Shown: positions 6,274 through 13,282, counted from the stretch's first letter. The stretch is 15,672 bases of DNA from JBBECF01 sp040881945 (GCA_040881945.1 JBBECF010000162.1:1-15672), one strand, 5' to 3'. Notes: a model not told the origin generated them from the letters alone. A program made the numbers and translations.

Positions 6274-7587
6274 CTATTTCACGGACGTTTCCGCATCTTG
6301 GCCGCAGCGGAGGGCGGGCGCCGCGTTCCATCCCAGGCCGGTGGTGGCGAGAGTCCGCGTGATCGATCCGGACGTGGACAAGAGCGGGATGAGGCAGGCC
6401 TGCAGCGCGTGGTAAAGGTCGGGCCGACCTTCAAAGAAGGGCGCTGTCGGTTCCGCGGGATCGAACGCCTCCGAGCGCCAGCCACCGAATTCGCGGTCGA
6501 TCAGTTGGTCGGCGATGAAATCCCAGACGCGTCGGTACCACGCCTCGTATTGCGGACTGCCGTCGACGGCGTTGAGAAACGCCGCGGCGCCGATGCCCTC
6601 GGCAGCGGGCCACCAGAGTCGCCGTCGGAGACGCGGCCTGCTCGCCCAGTCGAGCGTATAGTAAAATCCGCCATGCGCGTTGTCCCAGCCCTCGGCCGCC
6701 GCGTGGGCGAACAGGGTCTTCGCCGCATCGGTGAGCCAGGAGAGGCGGCGCCCGCCGGTTTCCCAAAGCTGCAGCAACAAACGCGTCCATTCCAACCAAT
6801 GACCGGGCGTCATGCCGAACGGACGGAAGACTTCGTCGCCGACATAGTCACGATCGATCTCCCAATTCTCGTTGAAATGCTCGGGAACTCGCCCGCCGAG
6901 CACGGCAGCGCATTTGCCGATGACGAGCGTGGCGATGCTTTCGGCCTTGTCGAGCCAGGATTTGTCGCCGGTGGCCTCGAACGCGGCCATGCAAGCCTCG
7001 GTGAGATGCATGTTGGAGTTCTGGCCGCGATAGCGGCCGATCGGTGACCATTCGCGCTCAAACTCCTCGGCGGCGGCGCCGACCTCAGATTCCCAGAAGC
7101 GCGCCAGCAGGACCTCGCTTACATTGGCGAGCAGCCGGTCGGCATCGGGATGGCCGACGACCTTGGCCGAGGACGCGGCAAGCAGAACGAAGGCATGGCC
7201 GTAAGCCTGCTTTCGATCATCACCCGGGCCGTCCTTGCCAACCGACCAGACATAGCCGCCATGCACGCGGTCACGGTGGCCGTTCCAGAGGAAGTCCATG
7301 CCGTGGTCGATGAACCGCTTCGCCCCAGGCCGCCCCAGCAGCTGGGCGATCGCGAAGCAGTGGACCATGCGCGCCGTGGCGTGGAGCGGGCGGGCCGGTG
7401 CCTTGCCGGTCTTTGCGCTGCGTACGATCGGCCGACCGCGGTCGTCGAGAAGGTAGAAGCCGCCTGCCGGGTCGATAGTATGGGGCTCGAAGAAATCGAA
7501 TAGGCTGGTAGCCTGATTCAGAAGCCACGAACGGTGGTAGGGCAGCGAGGTCCACGTCGCGGTAGCCGCGCTGCCAGCCGAATTCAT
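6274..7587 (-). CDS. AGE-family sugar epimerase/isomerase (YihS / N-acylglucosamine 2-epimerase-like)
   Basis: The protein is about 437 aa and belongs to the (alpha/alpha)6-barrel family that interconverts aldoses and ketoses (mannose/fructose, sulfoquinovose/sulfofructose) or epimerises N-acylglucosamine. Signature pieces are RPLHATARMVHCF (66-78), QAYGHAF (127-133), GQNSNMHLTEA (188-198), RPFGMTPGHWLEW (255-267), WWPAAEGI (325-332) and RPDLYHALQA (388-397). H194, H263 and H393 line up in order and approximate spacing with the three catalytic histidines of E. coli YihS. The frame opens at GTG 7599, but ATG 7587 has GAGG at 6-nt spacing and is preferred. The gene is last in the sugar ABC operon, 23 bp after the ATPase gene, so it likely processes the imported sugar. 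It converges on hnr with a 36-bp gap that contains a small TATCG-AAA-CGATA palindrome (6246-6258) but no clear terminator. The substrate is not determinable here. Confidence 0.87.
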   Translation of the reverse strand: MNSAGSAATATWTSLPYHRSWLLNQATSLFDFFEPHTIDPAGGFYLLDDRGRPIVRSAKTGKAPARPLHATARMVHCFAIAQLLGRPGAKRFIDHGMDFLWNGHRDRVHGGYVWSVGKDGPGDDRKQAYGHAFVLLAASSAKVVGHPDADRLLANVSEVLLARFWESEVGAAAEEFEREWSPIGRYRGQNSNMHLTEACMAAFEATGDKSWLDKAESIATLVIGKCAAVLGGRVPEHFNENWEIDRDYVGDEVFRPFGMTPGHWLEWTRLLLQLWETGGRRLSWLTDAAKTLFAHAAAEGWDNAHGGFYYTLDWASRPRLRRRLWWPAAEGIGAAAFLNAVDGSPQYEAWYRRVWDFIADQLIDREFGGWRSEAFDPAEPTAPFFEGRPDLYHALQACLIPLLSTSGSITRTLATTGLGWNAAPALRCGQDAETSVK

Positions 7588-7610
7588 CACCCGCCTCACC
7601 GCGCCTGCCG

Positions 7611-8375
7611 TTAGTGAACTCTCGTGTCGTCCCGCGCTCCGACCATATACTGGACGAGTTCTTCGGTACTGGTGTCCGACGTCTTCTTCTCGGTGACCTT
7701 GCGTCCGCGATGCATCACCATCAAGCGATCCGACACGGCGAAGACGTCGGGCAGGATATGGGTGATCAGGATGACGGGGACCCCCTGGTCGCGCAATCTG
7801 CGAATGACATCCAACACCTTCTGCTGTTCAGGAACCCCGAGGTTGTTGGTCGGCTCGTCCATTATCATCAGCCTGGCGTCCCAATACACGGCGCGGGCGA
7901 CGGCAACCGCCTGACGCTGGCCGCCGGAAAGGTTCTCGATCGGTTGCGTGAGGGTGGGGAAATGGATCTGTAAGGAGGCCAGCGCGGCTTGCGATTCGCG
8001 CATCATCTGCGCTTCGTCGAGGACGCGCACGAGGCCTGCCACGTATCGCTTCTTGACCTCGCGGCCGAGAAATATGTTGGCACTGACATCGAGATTGTTG
8101 GCCAGCGCCAGATCCTGATAGATCGTCTCGATCCCCTGCCGGCGTGCATCCATGGGATGCGCGAACAGGCTCTGTTTGCCTTGGAAATAGATGTCGCCTT
8201 CATCGGCGTGATGGACACCCGATACGCATTTGATCAAGGTCGATTTGCCGGCGCCGTTGTCGCCGAGGAGGGCGACGACCTCACCCGGGTAGACGTCCCA
8301 ACTGACGCGGTCGACGGCAACCAGGCCGCCAAAGCGTTTGGTCAGGCTCCGGATGGACAATACGGGGTCGGTCAC
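7611..8375 (-). CDS. Sugar ABC transporter ATP-binding protein (single-domain, FrcA-like)
   Basis: The protein is 254 aa with one nucleotide-binding domain, unlike the double-domain RbsA/XylG type, so it probably works as a homodimer as in FrcA. Visible motifs are Walker A GDNGAGKST (38-46), Q-loop Q87, ABC signature LSGGQ (149-153), Walker B LMIMDEP (169-175) and the switch His206. Downstream of Walker B it reads PTNNLGV where carbohydrate-uptake relatives usually have PTAALGV. The start is GTG 8375, whose GTGA overlaps the permease stop, giving tight translational coupling. The protein energises import of the monosaccharide bound by the periplasmic protein encoded at 9637-10623. Confidence 0.93.
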   Translation of the reverse strand: MTDPVLSIRSLTKRFGGLVAVDRVSWDVYPGEVVALLGDNGAGKSTLIKCVSGVHHADEGDIYFQGKQSLFAHPMDARRQGIETIYQDLALANNLDVSANIFLGREVKKRYVAGLVRVLDEAQMMRESQAALASLQIHFPTLTQPIENLSGGQRQAVAVARAVYWDARLMIMDEPTNNLGVPEQQKVLDVIRRLRDQGVPVILITHILPDVFAVSDRLMVMHRGRKVTEKKTSDTSTEELVQYMVGARDDTRVH

Positions 8376-9529
8376 GTCGAATTTCCAGGTTTGGTTCGGC
8401 CGATAATCAGGTCGCGAGACTGATCGATCAAGACGGCGACGATCACGACGACGCCGACGACGATGAACTGAAAGAATGCCTCCACATTAAGCATCACCAG
8501 TCCGGTCGTCAGCACCGCGATGATGAGCGAGCCGATGACCGTGCCGATGACGCTCCCCGCCCCACCAAACAGACTTACTCCGCCGATAATGACCGCCGCG
8601 ATCGACGACAGGAGTAGCGGGTCCCCAATGACTGCGGAGCCCGCCGTGAAGCGCAGCGTCGACAGGAAGCCGGCGACGCCCGCGGTTGCCGCCGATAGCA
8701 TGTAGAGAGCGATGATGTGACGGTCGACCGGGATGCCGGCACGCCGCGCCGCTTCCATGTTTCCGCCGATTGCGTAGGTGTGCCGTCCGAATTGCGTCTT
8801 GCGCAACAGAAAATACGCGACGGCGACGACGATCGCCGTGAGGACCACCGGATACGGGAGGATACGATCCATTCGGCGCAGCAGGTCGCCCGCGACGGCC
8901 GGGGGGGCGAGAAACGACAGGCCGCCGCCCTCGCCATGGATGAAATAGATCAGTGCCTCATTGCCGTAAAAGCGAATGCCGGGCGGCAAGCCGATGACGG
9001 TGGTGTTGTCGGACATCAGCAGCGCAAAGCCGCGCACGATAAACGAGCTGCCGAGGGTCACGATGAAGGCCGGCACCTTGAGCTTCGCGATGATTACCCC
9101 ATTGATCAATCCGACGAAGGCCGCCCCCGCGACCGCAGCCGCGAATCCAGCAACGACCGCGGGAAGTAACGGGAGCCCGGCGTTGAACACCGATCGGATC
9201 GCCAACGCGGACAGCACCGACGCCAGGCTCATCACCCATCCGACCGAAAGATCGATTCCGGCGCCGATGATGACGAATGTCTGCCCCAGCCCGAGGAGGA
9301 GAACGGGCACGATTGCCACCAGTACATTCTGCGAGTTGCGCAGCGTCAGGAAATTGACCGCCCCATCGTTCACGATCGGAACGGTTGCAACGAAGAAAAC
9401 GATCATCAGGCCGAGAAACGCCCACGCCCACAGCCGGCTGAGCGTGAGAACGAATCGGGCTGACGGCGGCCGGTCTTGCCGAGGGGCGGCCTCGACTTCC
9501 ACGACAAACTCGGAGTCGCGTTCAGCCAC
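8372..9529 (-). CDS. Sugar ABC transporter permease (RbsC/FrcC family)
   Basis: The protein is 385 aa and highly hydrophobic, with about ten membrane segments after a cytoplasmic tail of roughly 32 residues. Family motifs are GQTFVIIGAGIDLSVGWVM (82-100), LGSSFIVRG (159-167), the cytoplasmic ATPase-coupling loop TQFGRHTYAIGGNMEAARRA (245-264) and AAVIIGGVSLFGGAGSVIGT (311-330). Residues about 183-225 form an extra periplasmic-side stretch that makes it longer than RbsC (about 320 aa) and is typical of longer FrcC-like permeases. The GTG at 9529 is preceded by GAGGAAG about 8 nt upstream. The gene overlaps the ATPase gene by 4 bp and lies 107 bp after the binding-protein gene. It forms the membrane channel of the importer. 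Confidence 0.92.
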   Translation of the reverse strand: MAERDSEFVVEVEAAPRQDRPPSARFVLTLSRLWAWAFLGLMIVFFVATVPIVNDGAVNFLTLRNSQNVLVAIVPVLLLGLGQTFVIIGAGIDLSVGWVMSLASVLSALAIRSVFNAGLPLLPAVVAGFAAAVAGAAFVGLINGVIIAKLKVPAFIVTLGSSFIVRGFALLMSDNTTVIGLPPGIRFYGNEALIYFIHGEGGGLSFLAPPAVAGDLLRRMDRILPYPVVLTAIVVAVAYFLLRKTQFGRHTYAIGGNMEAARRAGIPVDRHIIALYMLSAATAGVAGFLSTLRFTAGSAVIGDPLLLSSIAAVIIGGVSLFGGAGSVIGTVIGSLIIAVLTTGLVMLNVEAFFQFIVVGVVVIVAVLIDQSRDLIIGRTKPGNST

Positions 9530-9588
9530 CAGGTATCTTCCTCATGAATCGAAGAACTGCGGCGCTGCCACAGAGATTCAGCCGAAGA

Positions 9589-9624
9589 GCGCTGCCGAGA
9601 GCGCCCTCCGACCCAATTCGGTCG
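9589..9624 (-). promoter_or_regulatory. Two small hairpins between binding-protein and permease genes
   Basis: The 107-bp spacer (9530-9636) contains two perfect 5-bp stems, each with a 6-nt loop: GCGCT/AGCGC (9589-9593 with 9600-9604) and CGACC/GGTCG (9609-9613 with 9620-9624). They lie directly downstream of the stop codon of the abundant periplasmic component. Such intercistronic structures often protect the upstream message or partly stop transcription so that the binding protein is made in excess. The stems are short and have no T tract, so this is a modest inference. Confidence 0.35.
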
Positions 9625-9636
9625 CAAATCGCAATC

Positions 9637-10623
9637 TTACTTTCCGGGAACCTGGTAGATGAACCGGGCGACGGCAGGGTCTTTGACGTTGTCCTTATCG
9701 ATGATGGCGAAGCCCGTTTCGACGCGACGCGGCAGGCTCGTGACGCCGGCCGCATCGGCGGCCGCGAACTGGACGGCCATGTAGCCCATGTCGAAGGGCT
9801 TCTGCGCCAGCACAAGCGTCACCACGCCCCTGTCCATCTGCTCGATCGCGGCCTTGGTCGCGTCATAGGCGACGACCTGTACATGGCCGCCGAGCCCGGC
9901 ATTGACGACCGCCGTTCCGGCGCCCTGGGCGCTGAAGACGTTGGTTCCGAACACTCCGGCCAGATCGGGCACGCGCTCGAGCACAGCCGCTGTCTGCTGC
10001 AAGGCCTTGTTCATGTCATCGAGATTGTAATCCGGCCCAAGAACCTTGATGTCCGGAAACTCCTTGGTCATCACTTCCTTGAAGCCTTGTTCGCGGCCCT
10101 CGACCGAGCTGACGTTCGGGTTCGTCGAGTTGATGTAGACGGTGCCCTTGCCGCCGATGGCCTTCGCCAGGCCGCGAGCGGAAATACGTCCGCCTTCCAC
10201 GTTGTCCGAGCCGATGTAGCTGATCGGGAACGTGACGGCGCCGTTTACGTAGTCACCGTCGCCGAGGAAGGTATCGACGGTGATGACTTTGATGCCGGCG
10301 TCCTGTGCGGCCTTCAGCGGACCGATCATCTGGTCTTTGTCGGTGGGCGCGGTGATGAGGTAGTTGAGGTCGCCGCGGGCAATCAACGAATCGAGGATCG
10401 GCGTTTGAACGTCGACGCCCCAGGTCGGCGGAATCTGGGTCACCACCTCGACGCCAAGGTCCTTCGCCGCCTTCTCAACGCCGAGCTGCATCACCTGGTA
10501 AAATGGGTCCACAACGCCCGGCAGAAAACCGATCTTGATCTTGGCTTGGGCGTTCGCGGCCTGAGCACCCAGGGCGAGCGCTCCGCCTATGATCAGCGCG
10601 GAAAAGACGGATGTCTTGCGCAT
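9637..10623 (-). CDS. Periplasmic sugar-binding protein of ABC transporter (RbsB-like, Peripla_BP_4)
   Basis: The protein is 328 aa. A Sec signal peptide is clear: MRKTS, a hydrophobic core at 6-22 and AANA as cleavage site near residue 25. The mature part begins AKIKIGFLPGVVDPFYQVM, the first strand of the type I periplasmic-binding fold. Other family landmarks are LITAPTDKDQMIGPLKAAQD (89-108), YIGSDNVEGGR (136-146) and VVAYDATKAAIEQM (246-259). The ATG has GGAGGAG 6-9 nt upstream. It is the first gene of a four-gene operon with permease, ATPase and sugar isomerase. It likely binds a monosaccharide such as fructose, mannose, ribose or a modified hexose. No dedicated regulator or sugar kinase gene is adjacent. 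Confidence 0.92.
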   Translation of the reverse strand: MRKTSVFSALIIGGALALGAQAANAQAKIKIGFLPGVVDPFYQVMQLGVEKAAKDLGVEVVTQIPPTWGVDVQTPILDSLIARGDLNYLITAPTDKDQMIGPLKAAQDAGIKVITVDTFLGDGDYVNGAVTFPISYIGSDNVEGGRISARGLAKAIGGKGTVYINSTNPNVSSVEGREQGFKEVMTKEFPDIKVLGPDYNLDDMNKALQQTAAVLERVPDLAGVFGTNVFSAQGAGTAVVNAGLGGHVQVVAYDATKAAIEQMDRGVVTLVLAQKPFDMGYMAVQFAAADAAGVTSLPRRVETGFAIIDKDNVKDPAVARFIYQVPGK

Positions 10624-11073
10624 ATTCTCCTCCCGAATGTTTGTTTTTCATGTTCATCCGACGCTCCCCAACTGTCGGTGAACCAGCCTCAAGACGATAT
10701 TCCAGTGGGGAATCAAACGACCGACGCGATGGGTTGGGTCGCCGATGGGCGGTTCGCGGCGCGGGCTTGAGACTCGGCGTCGCGTACGATGACCGACCTT
10801 TCCGCTCGCGCAGGTCAAGCAAACTCGAATGTGACACGGCCACCGACGCGGCTAATGGCACGGTCCGCCCCCCATCCTCGGACTTGATTGCCGAGTTTGA
10901 CGTAATGCGGCTTCCGCAGAAGCTGGATGACAGAGTACCACATAACTGGCCGCCGTCTAACCTGACCAATTCACGAGCGTAGCGTGTTTTGCGATTTGAT
11001 GCGAATGCGCGTGGCGGTCTCGATGAAGCGGGCGGCGACACGACGTCCGGTCCGACGCGCGATCGGGCGCCAA
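10624..11073. other. Long intergenic region upstream of the sugar operon
   Basis: About 450 bp with no gene that can be supported; short open frames here lack recognisable content. It must hold the promoter of the minus-strand sugar operon, but no convincing -35/-10 pair was found. A weak 5-bp stem CCGAC (10658-10662) / GTCGG (10674-10678) lies in the predicted leader. On the minus strand 11077-10971 reads about 35 codons ending in TGA with a helical, Arg-rich composition (includes ARFIETATRIR); this could be the decayed tail of a regulator but I cannot identify it. Base composition is visibly less GC-rich than in the catabolic genes to the right. Confidence 0.45.
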
Positions 11074-11117
11074 GAGATTAAGTATTGTATCCCCGTAACT
11101 CCTGTCCCCGTAACTCC
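11074..11117. repeat. Tandem CCCCGTAACTCC repeat, probable REP/RAYT-associated scar
   Basis: CCCCGTAACTCC occurs at 11091-11102 and again at 11106-11117, a 15-bp period with a TGT linker. It is preceded by GAGATTAAGTATTGTAT (11074-11090). The arrangement resembles the 'ATTAAGTAT...GTCCCCGTAA(C/T)TCC' sequences that I recall flanking REP-associated tyrosine transposase (IS200-like) genes in many proteobacteria. No transposase gene is present, so this would be a relic. The repeat itself is read directly; its assignment to RAYT elements is from memory. Confidence 0.55.
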
Positions 11118-11212
11118 CGGCGCTGCGTGCAGGCTTCGGCATCGGCTTCCTGTTTCTATTTGCCTTCATCGGAATCTTCACCTATGTCAGTGTCGTGCTC
11201 GTCCGTGCGCCA
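11117..11212 (+). pseudogene. Fragment of an MFS transporter gene (YnfM/AraJ-like)
   Basis: About 32 codons in one frame encode LPALRAGFGIGF, then LFLFAFIGIFTYVSVVLVRAP. This matches the seventh-helix region of MFS efflux permeases, where I recall LRAGFGIGFxxLFAFIGTFTYVNFVLVRAP. Upstream the frame ends at once in TAA (11111-11113) inside the tandem repeat, and downstream similarity stops after VRAP, after which the UPF0280 protein begins in the same frame. It is therefore a remnant of a transporter gene left at a rearrangement junction. It also explains why the GTG at 11195 appears as a start of the next gene. Confidence 0.72.
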
Positions 11213-11221
11213 TCGCCTGGC

Positions 11222-12115
11222 ATGGCGGGCGTCCTCGCGATGCCGGGGCCGCGTGTCCGGTCGGCCGACCGGCCGCAACGCGCCCTGCTGCCGGACGGCC
11301 GGCGCCTCCACCTGCAGCACGGGCCGATCGATCTGGTGATCGAGGCCTTCGGCGCGCCCGCCGAAGTCGCCCGCGCCTACGACCAGGCCGCCGCCTGTTT
11401 CGACGATGTGCTGGCGACGCTGGTGCGCGAGTTGCCGGCGTTGCGCCGGCCGATCGCGGCGCCTTGTCCGATGCTGAAGGGACCGGTGGCGCGGCGCATG
11501 GTGGCCGCGGTGTGGCCGCACCGCGCGGCGTTCGTGACCCCGATGGCGGCGGTCGCCGGCGCCGTCGCCGACGAGGTGCTGGCGGCGCTCGTCGCCGGCC
11601 GCGACCTCGCGCGCGCCTATGTCAACGACGGCGGCGACATCGCGCTTTACCTGACTCCCGGCGAGAGCTTCGCCGCCGGCGTCGTCGCCGACCCGAGGAT
11701 GCCCGCCATCGACGGCATCGCGGCGATCACCGCCGACATGGCCGTGCGCGGCCTGGCGACCAGCGGGCAGGGCGGCCGCAGCTTCTCGCTCGGCATCGCC
11801 GACGCGGTGACCGTGCTGGCACGCGACGCCGCCGCCGCCGACGCCGCCGCGACGCTGATCGCCAACGCCGTGAACCTCGACCATCCGGCGGTCGAGCGGG
11901 CGCCGGCGCGCGACCTCGACCCGGACAGCGACCTCGGCGAGCTGCCGGTCACGGTGGCGGTCGGCGCGCTCGAGCCCGCGGCCGTGGACGCCGCCCTCGA
12001 CGCCGGCGCGGGCGCGGCGGCGGCGATGCGCCGGGCTGGACTCATCGAGGCCGCGGTGCTGCTATTGCGCGGACGCTGGCGCGTCGTCGGCGAGCCGTTA
12101 CGGGAAGGTGCATAG
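11222..12115 (+). CDS. UPF0280 family protein (ApbE-like; candidate flavin transferase)
   Basis: The protein is about 297 aa. The UPF0280 opening LLPDGRRLHLQHGPIDLVIEA is at 22-42. ApbE-superfamily features follow: NDGGDIALYL (135-144), like the NxGGE of ApbE; RGLATSGQGGRSFSLGIADA (176-195), like ApbE's ATSG...HIIDP; and ADAAATLIANAV (207-218). ApbE enzymes attach FMN from FAD covalently to Thr/Ser of target proteins; the activity of UPF0280 members is not established. There is no signal peptide. The frame extends to GTG 11195, but those first residues belong to an MFS relic, so ATG 11222 or ATG 11240 is the better start; neither has a strong ribosome-binding site. It is the first of three co-directional genes; the next starts 1 bp after its stop. 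The neighbouring 6-hydroxynicotinate reductase belongs to a family with covalent flavin, which suggests a partner, as inference. Confidence 0.85.
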   Translation: MAGVLAMPGPRVRSADRPQRALLPDGRRLHLQHGPIDLVIEAFGAPAEVARAYDQAAACFDDVLATLVRELPALRRPIAAPCPMLKGPVARRMVAAVWPHRAAFVTPMAAVAGAVADEVLAALVAGRDLARAYVNDGGDIALYLTPGESFAAGVVADPRMPAIDGIAAITADMAVRGLATSGQGGRSFSLGIADAVTVLARDAAAADAAATLIANAVNLDHPAVERAPARDLDPDSDLGELPVTVAVGALEPAAVDAALDAGAGAAAAMRRAGLIEAAVLLLRGRWRVVGEPLREGA

Positions 12116-12116
12116 G

Positions 12117-12701
12117 ATGCAGGCGGTCGAGTTGCGCAAGTTCCAGACCAGCGTCGAGGAGATCCGCCACGAGGGCGGGCCGCCGCCGGCCCGCCCCTTG
12201 CGCCGCGCCGCGGTCTGCGCGGTCATCCGCAACCCCTATGCCGGCCGCTACGCGCCCGACATCCTGCCGCTGATGGAGGCGCTGAAGCCGCTCGGGCTGG
12301 AGATGGCGCGGCGCCTGCTGGCGGCGCTCGGCGGCGATCCGACGGCCGTCGAGGGCTTCGGCAAGGGCGCCATCGTCGGCGGCGCCGGCGAGATCGAGCA
12401 CGGCGCGCTGTGGCACGTTCCCGGCGGCTATGCGATGCGCGAGCTGCTGGGCGGCGCCAAGGCGATCGTGCCCTCGGCCAAGAAGGTCGGCGGCCCCGGC
12501 GCCCGGCTCGACGTGCCGGTGACGCACATCAACGCCTCCTACGTGCGCAGCCATTTCGACGCGGTCGAGGTCGGCATCGCCGACGCGCCGCACGGCAACG
12601 AGATCGTGCTGGCGCTGGTGATGACGACCGGCCCGCGCGTCCATGCCCGCGTTGGCGGCCTGCAGGCGCGGGACATCAAGGGGGAGGACGGACTGCGATG
12701 A
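12117..12701 (+). CDS. DUF1185 / 'amino acid synthesis' (AA_synth) family protein, first paralogue
   Basis: The protein is 194 aa. Family blocks are AVCAVIRNPYAGRY (32-45), GFGKGAIVGGAGEIEHG (80-96), IVPSAKKVGGPGARLDVPVTH (117-137, abbreviated here), YVRSHFDAVEV (142-152) and the C-terminal GEDGLR. The Pfam name reflects an indirect link to amino acid metabolism; no reaction is known to me. It starts at ATG 12117 with GGAAGG 9 nt upstream; GTG 12108 in the same frame overlaps the UPF0280 stop. The gene overlaps its paralogue by ATGA. Placement between an ApbE-like protein and an enamidase suggests a step in N-heterocycle or dicarboxylate catabolism. The invariant Ser-Ala-Lys-Lys (120-123) and His146 are candidates for function, which is inference. 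Confidence 0.85.
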   Translation: MQAVELRKFQTSVEEIRHEGGPPPARPLRRAAVCAVIRNPYAGRYAPDILPLMEALKPLGLEMARRLLAALGGDPTAVEGFGKGAIVGGAGEIEHGALWHVPGGYAMRELLGGAKAIVPSAKKVGGPGARLDVPVTHINASYVRSHFDAVEVGIADAPHGNEIVLALVMTTGPRVHARVGGLQARDIKGEDGLR

Positions 12702-13282
12702 CCGCCGAGATCCGCAAGATCGTGACCGTCGTCGAGGAGACGCACCGCGAGATGGGCAAGACGATCGACCCGCCGACGCGGAAGGCCGCGGCGCTGGCCG
12801 TGATCCGCAACCCCTGCGCCGGGCGCTTCGAGGCGAATCTGGAGCTGCTGATGGCGATCGGCGAGGAGCTCGGCGGGCTGCTCGGCCGGCGCGCCGTCGC
12901 CGCGCTGGGCATCGAGCCGGCCAGGATCGAGAGCTACGGCAAGGCGGCGATCGTCGGCGAGGCCGGCGAGCTCGAGCACGCCGCCGCCATCCTGCATCCG
13001 CGCCTCGGCAAGCCCCTGCGCGAGGCGGTCGGAAAGGGCGCGGCGCTGGTGCCCTCGGCGAAGAAGATGGGCGGCATCGGCGCGCCCATCGACGTGCCGC
13101 TTGGCCACAAGGACGCGGCCTATGTGCGCAGCCACTTCGACGCGATCGAGGTGCGCGTCGCCGACGCCCCGCGCGCCGACGAGATCGTCGTCGCCGTCGC
13201 CGTCACCGATTCCGGCCGCCCGCTGCCGCGCGTCGGCGGCCTGACCAAGGACGAGATCAGGGGCGAGGACGGGTTGCGCTAG
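12698..13282 (+). CDS. DUF1185 / AA_synth family protein, second paralogue
   Basis: The protein is also 194 aa and colinear with the preceding one: AVIRNPCAGRF (34-44), YGKAAIVGEAGELEHAA (80-96), LVPSAKKMGGIGAPIDVP (117-134), YVRSHFDAIEVRVADAPR (142-159) and GEDGLR at the end. The two clearly arose by duplication but have diverged outside these blocks, especially residues 1-30 and 95-118. The ATGA overlap with the upstream stop indicates translational coupling and favours a fixed subunit ratio. Its stop lies in a CTAG that also contains the stop of the convergent enamidase gene. Both copies keep the same motifs, so neither looks dead; a hetero-oligomer is a reasonable guess. Confidence 0.85.
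   Translation: MTAEIRKIVTVVEETHREMGKTIDPPTRKAAALAVIRNPCAGRFEANLELLMAIGEELGGLLGRRAVAALGIEPARIESYGKAAIVGEAGELEHAAAILHPRLGKPLREAVGKGAALVPSAKKMGGIGAPIDVPLGHKDAAYVRSHFDAIEVRVADAPRADEIVVAVAVTDSGRPLPRVGGLTKDEIRGEDGLR

Noticed and set aside
9544..10770. 408-codon plus-strand open frame opposite the sugar-binding protein
   Set aside because: Antisense shadow; the minus-strand frame has a signal peptide, ribosome-binding site and family motifs.
10971..11077. Possible decayed C-terminus of a regulator on the minus strand
   Set aside because: The short stretch has plausible helical composition but no identifiable family motif, so it is not called as a pseudogene.
10984..12273. 429-codon plus-strand open frame
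   Set aside because: It is dominated by Arg runs from a shifted reading of the UPF0280 gene and has no family features.
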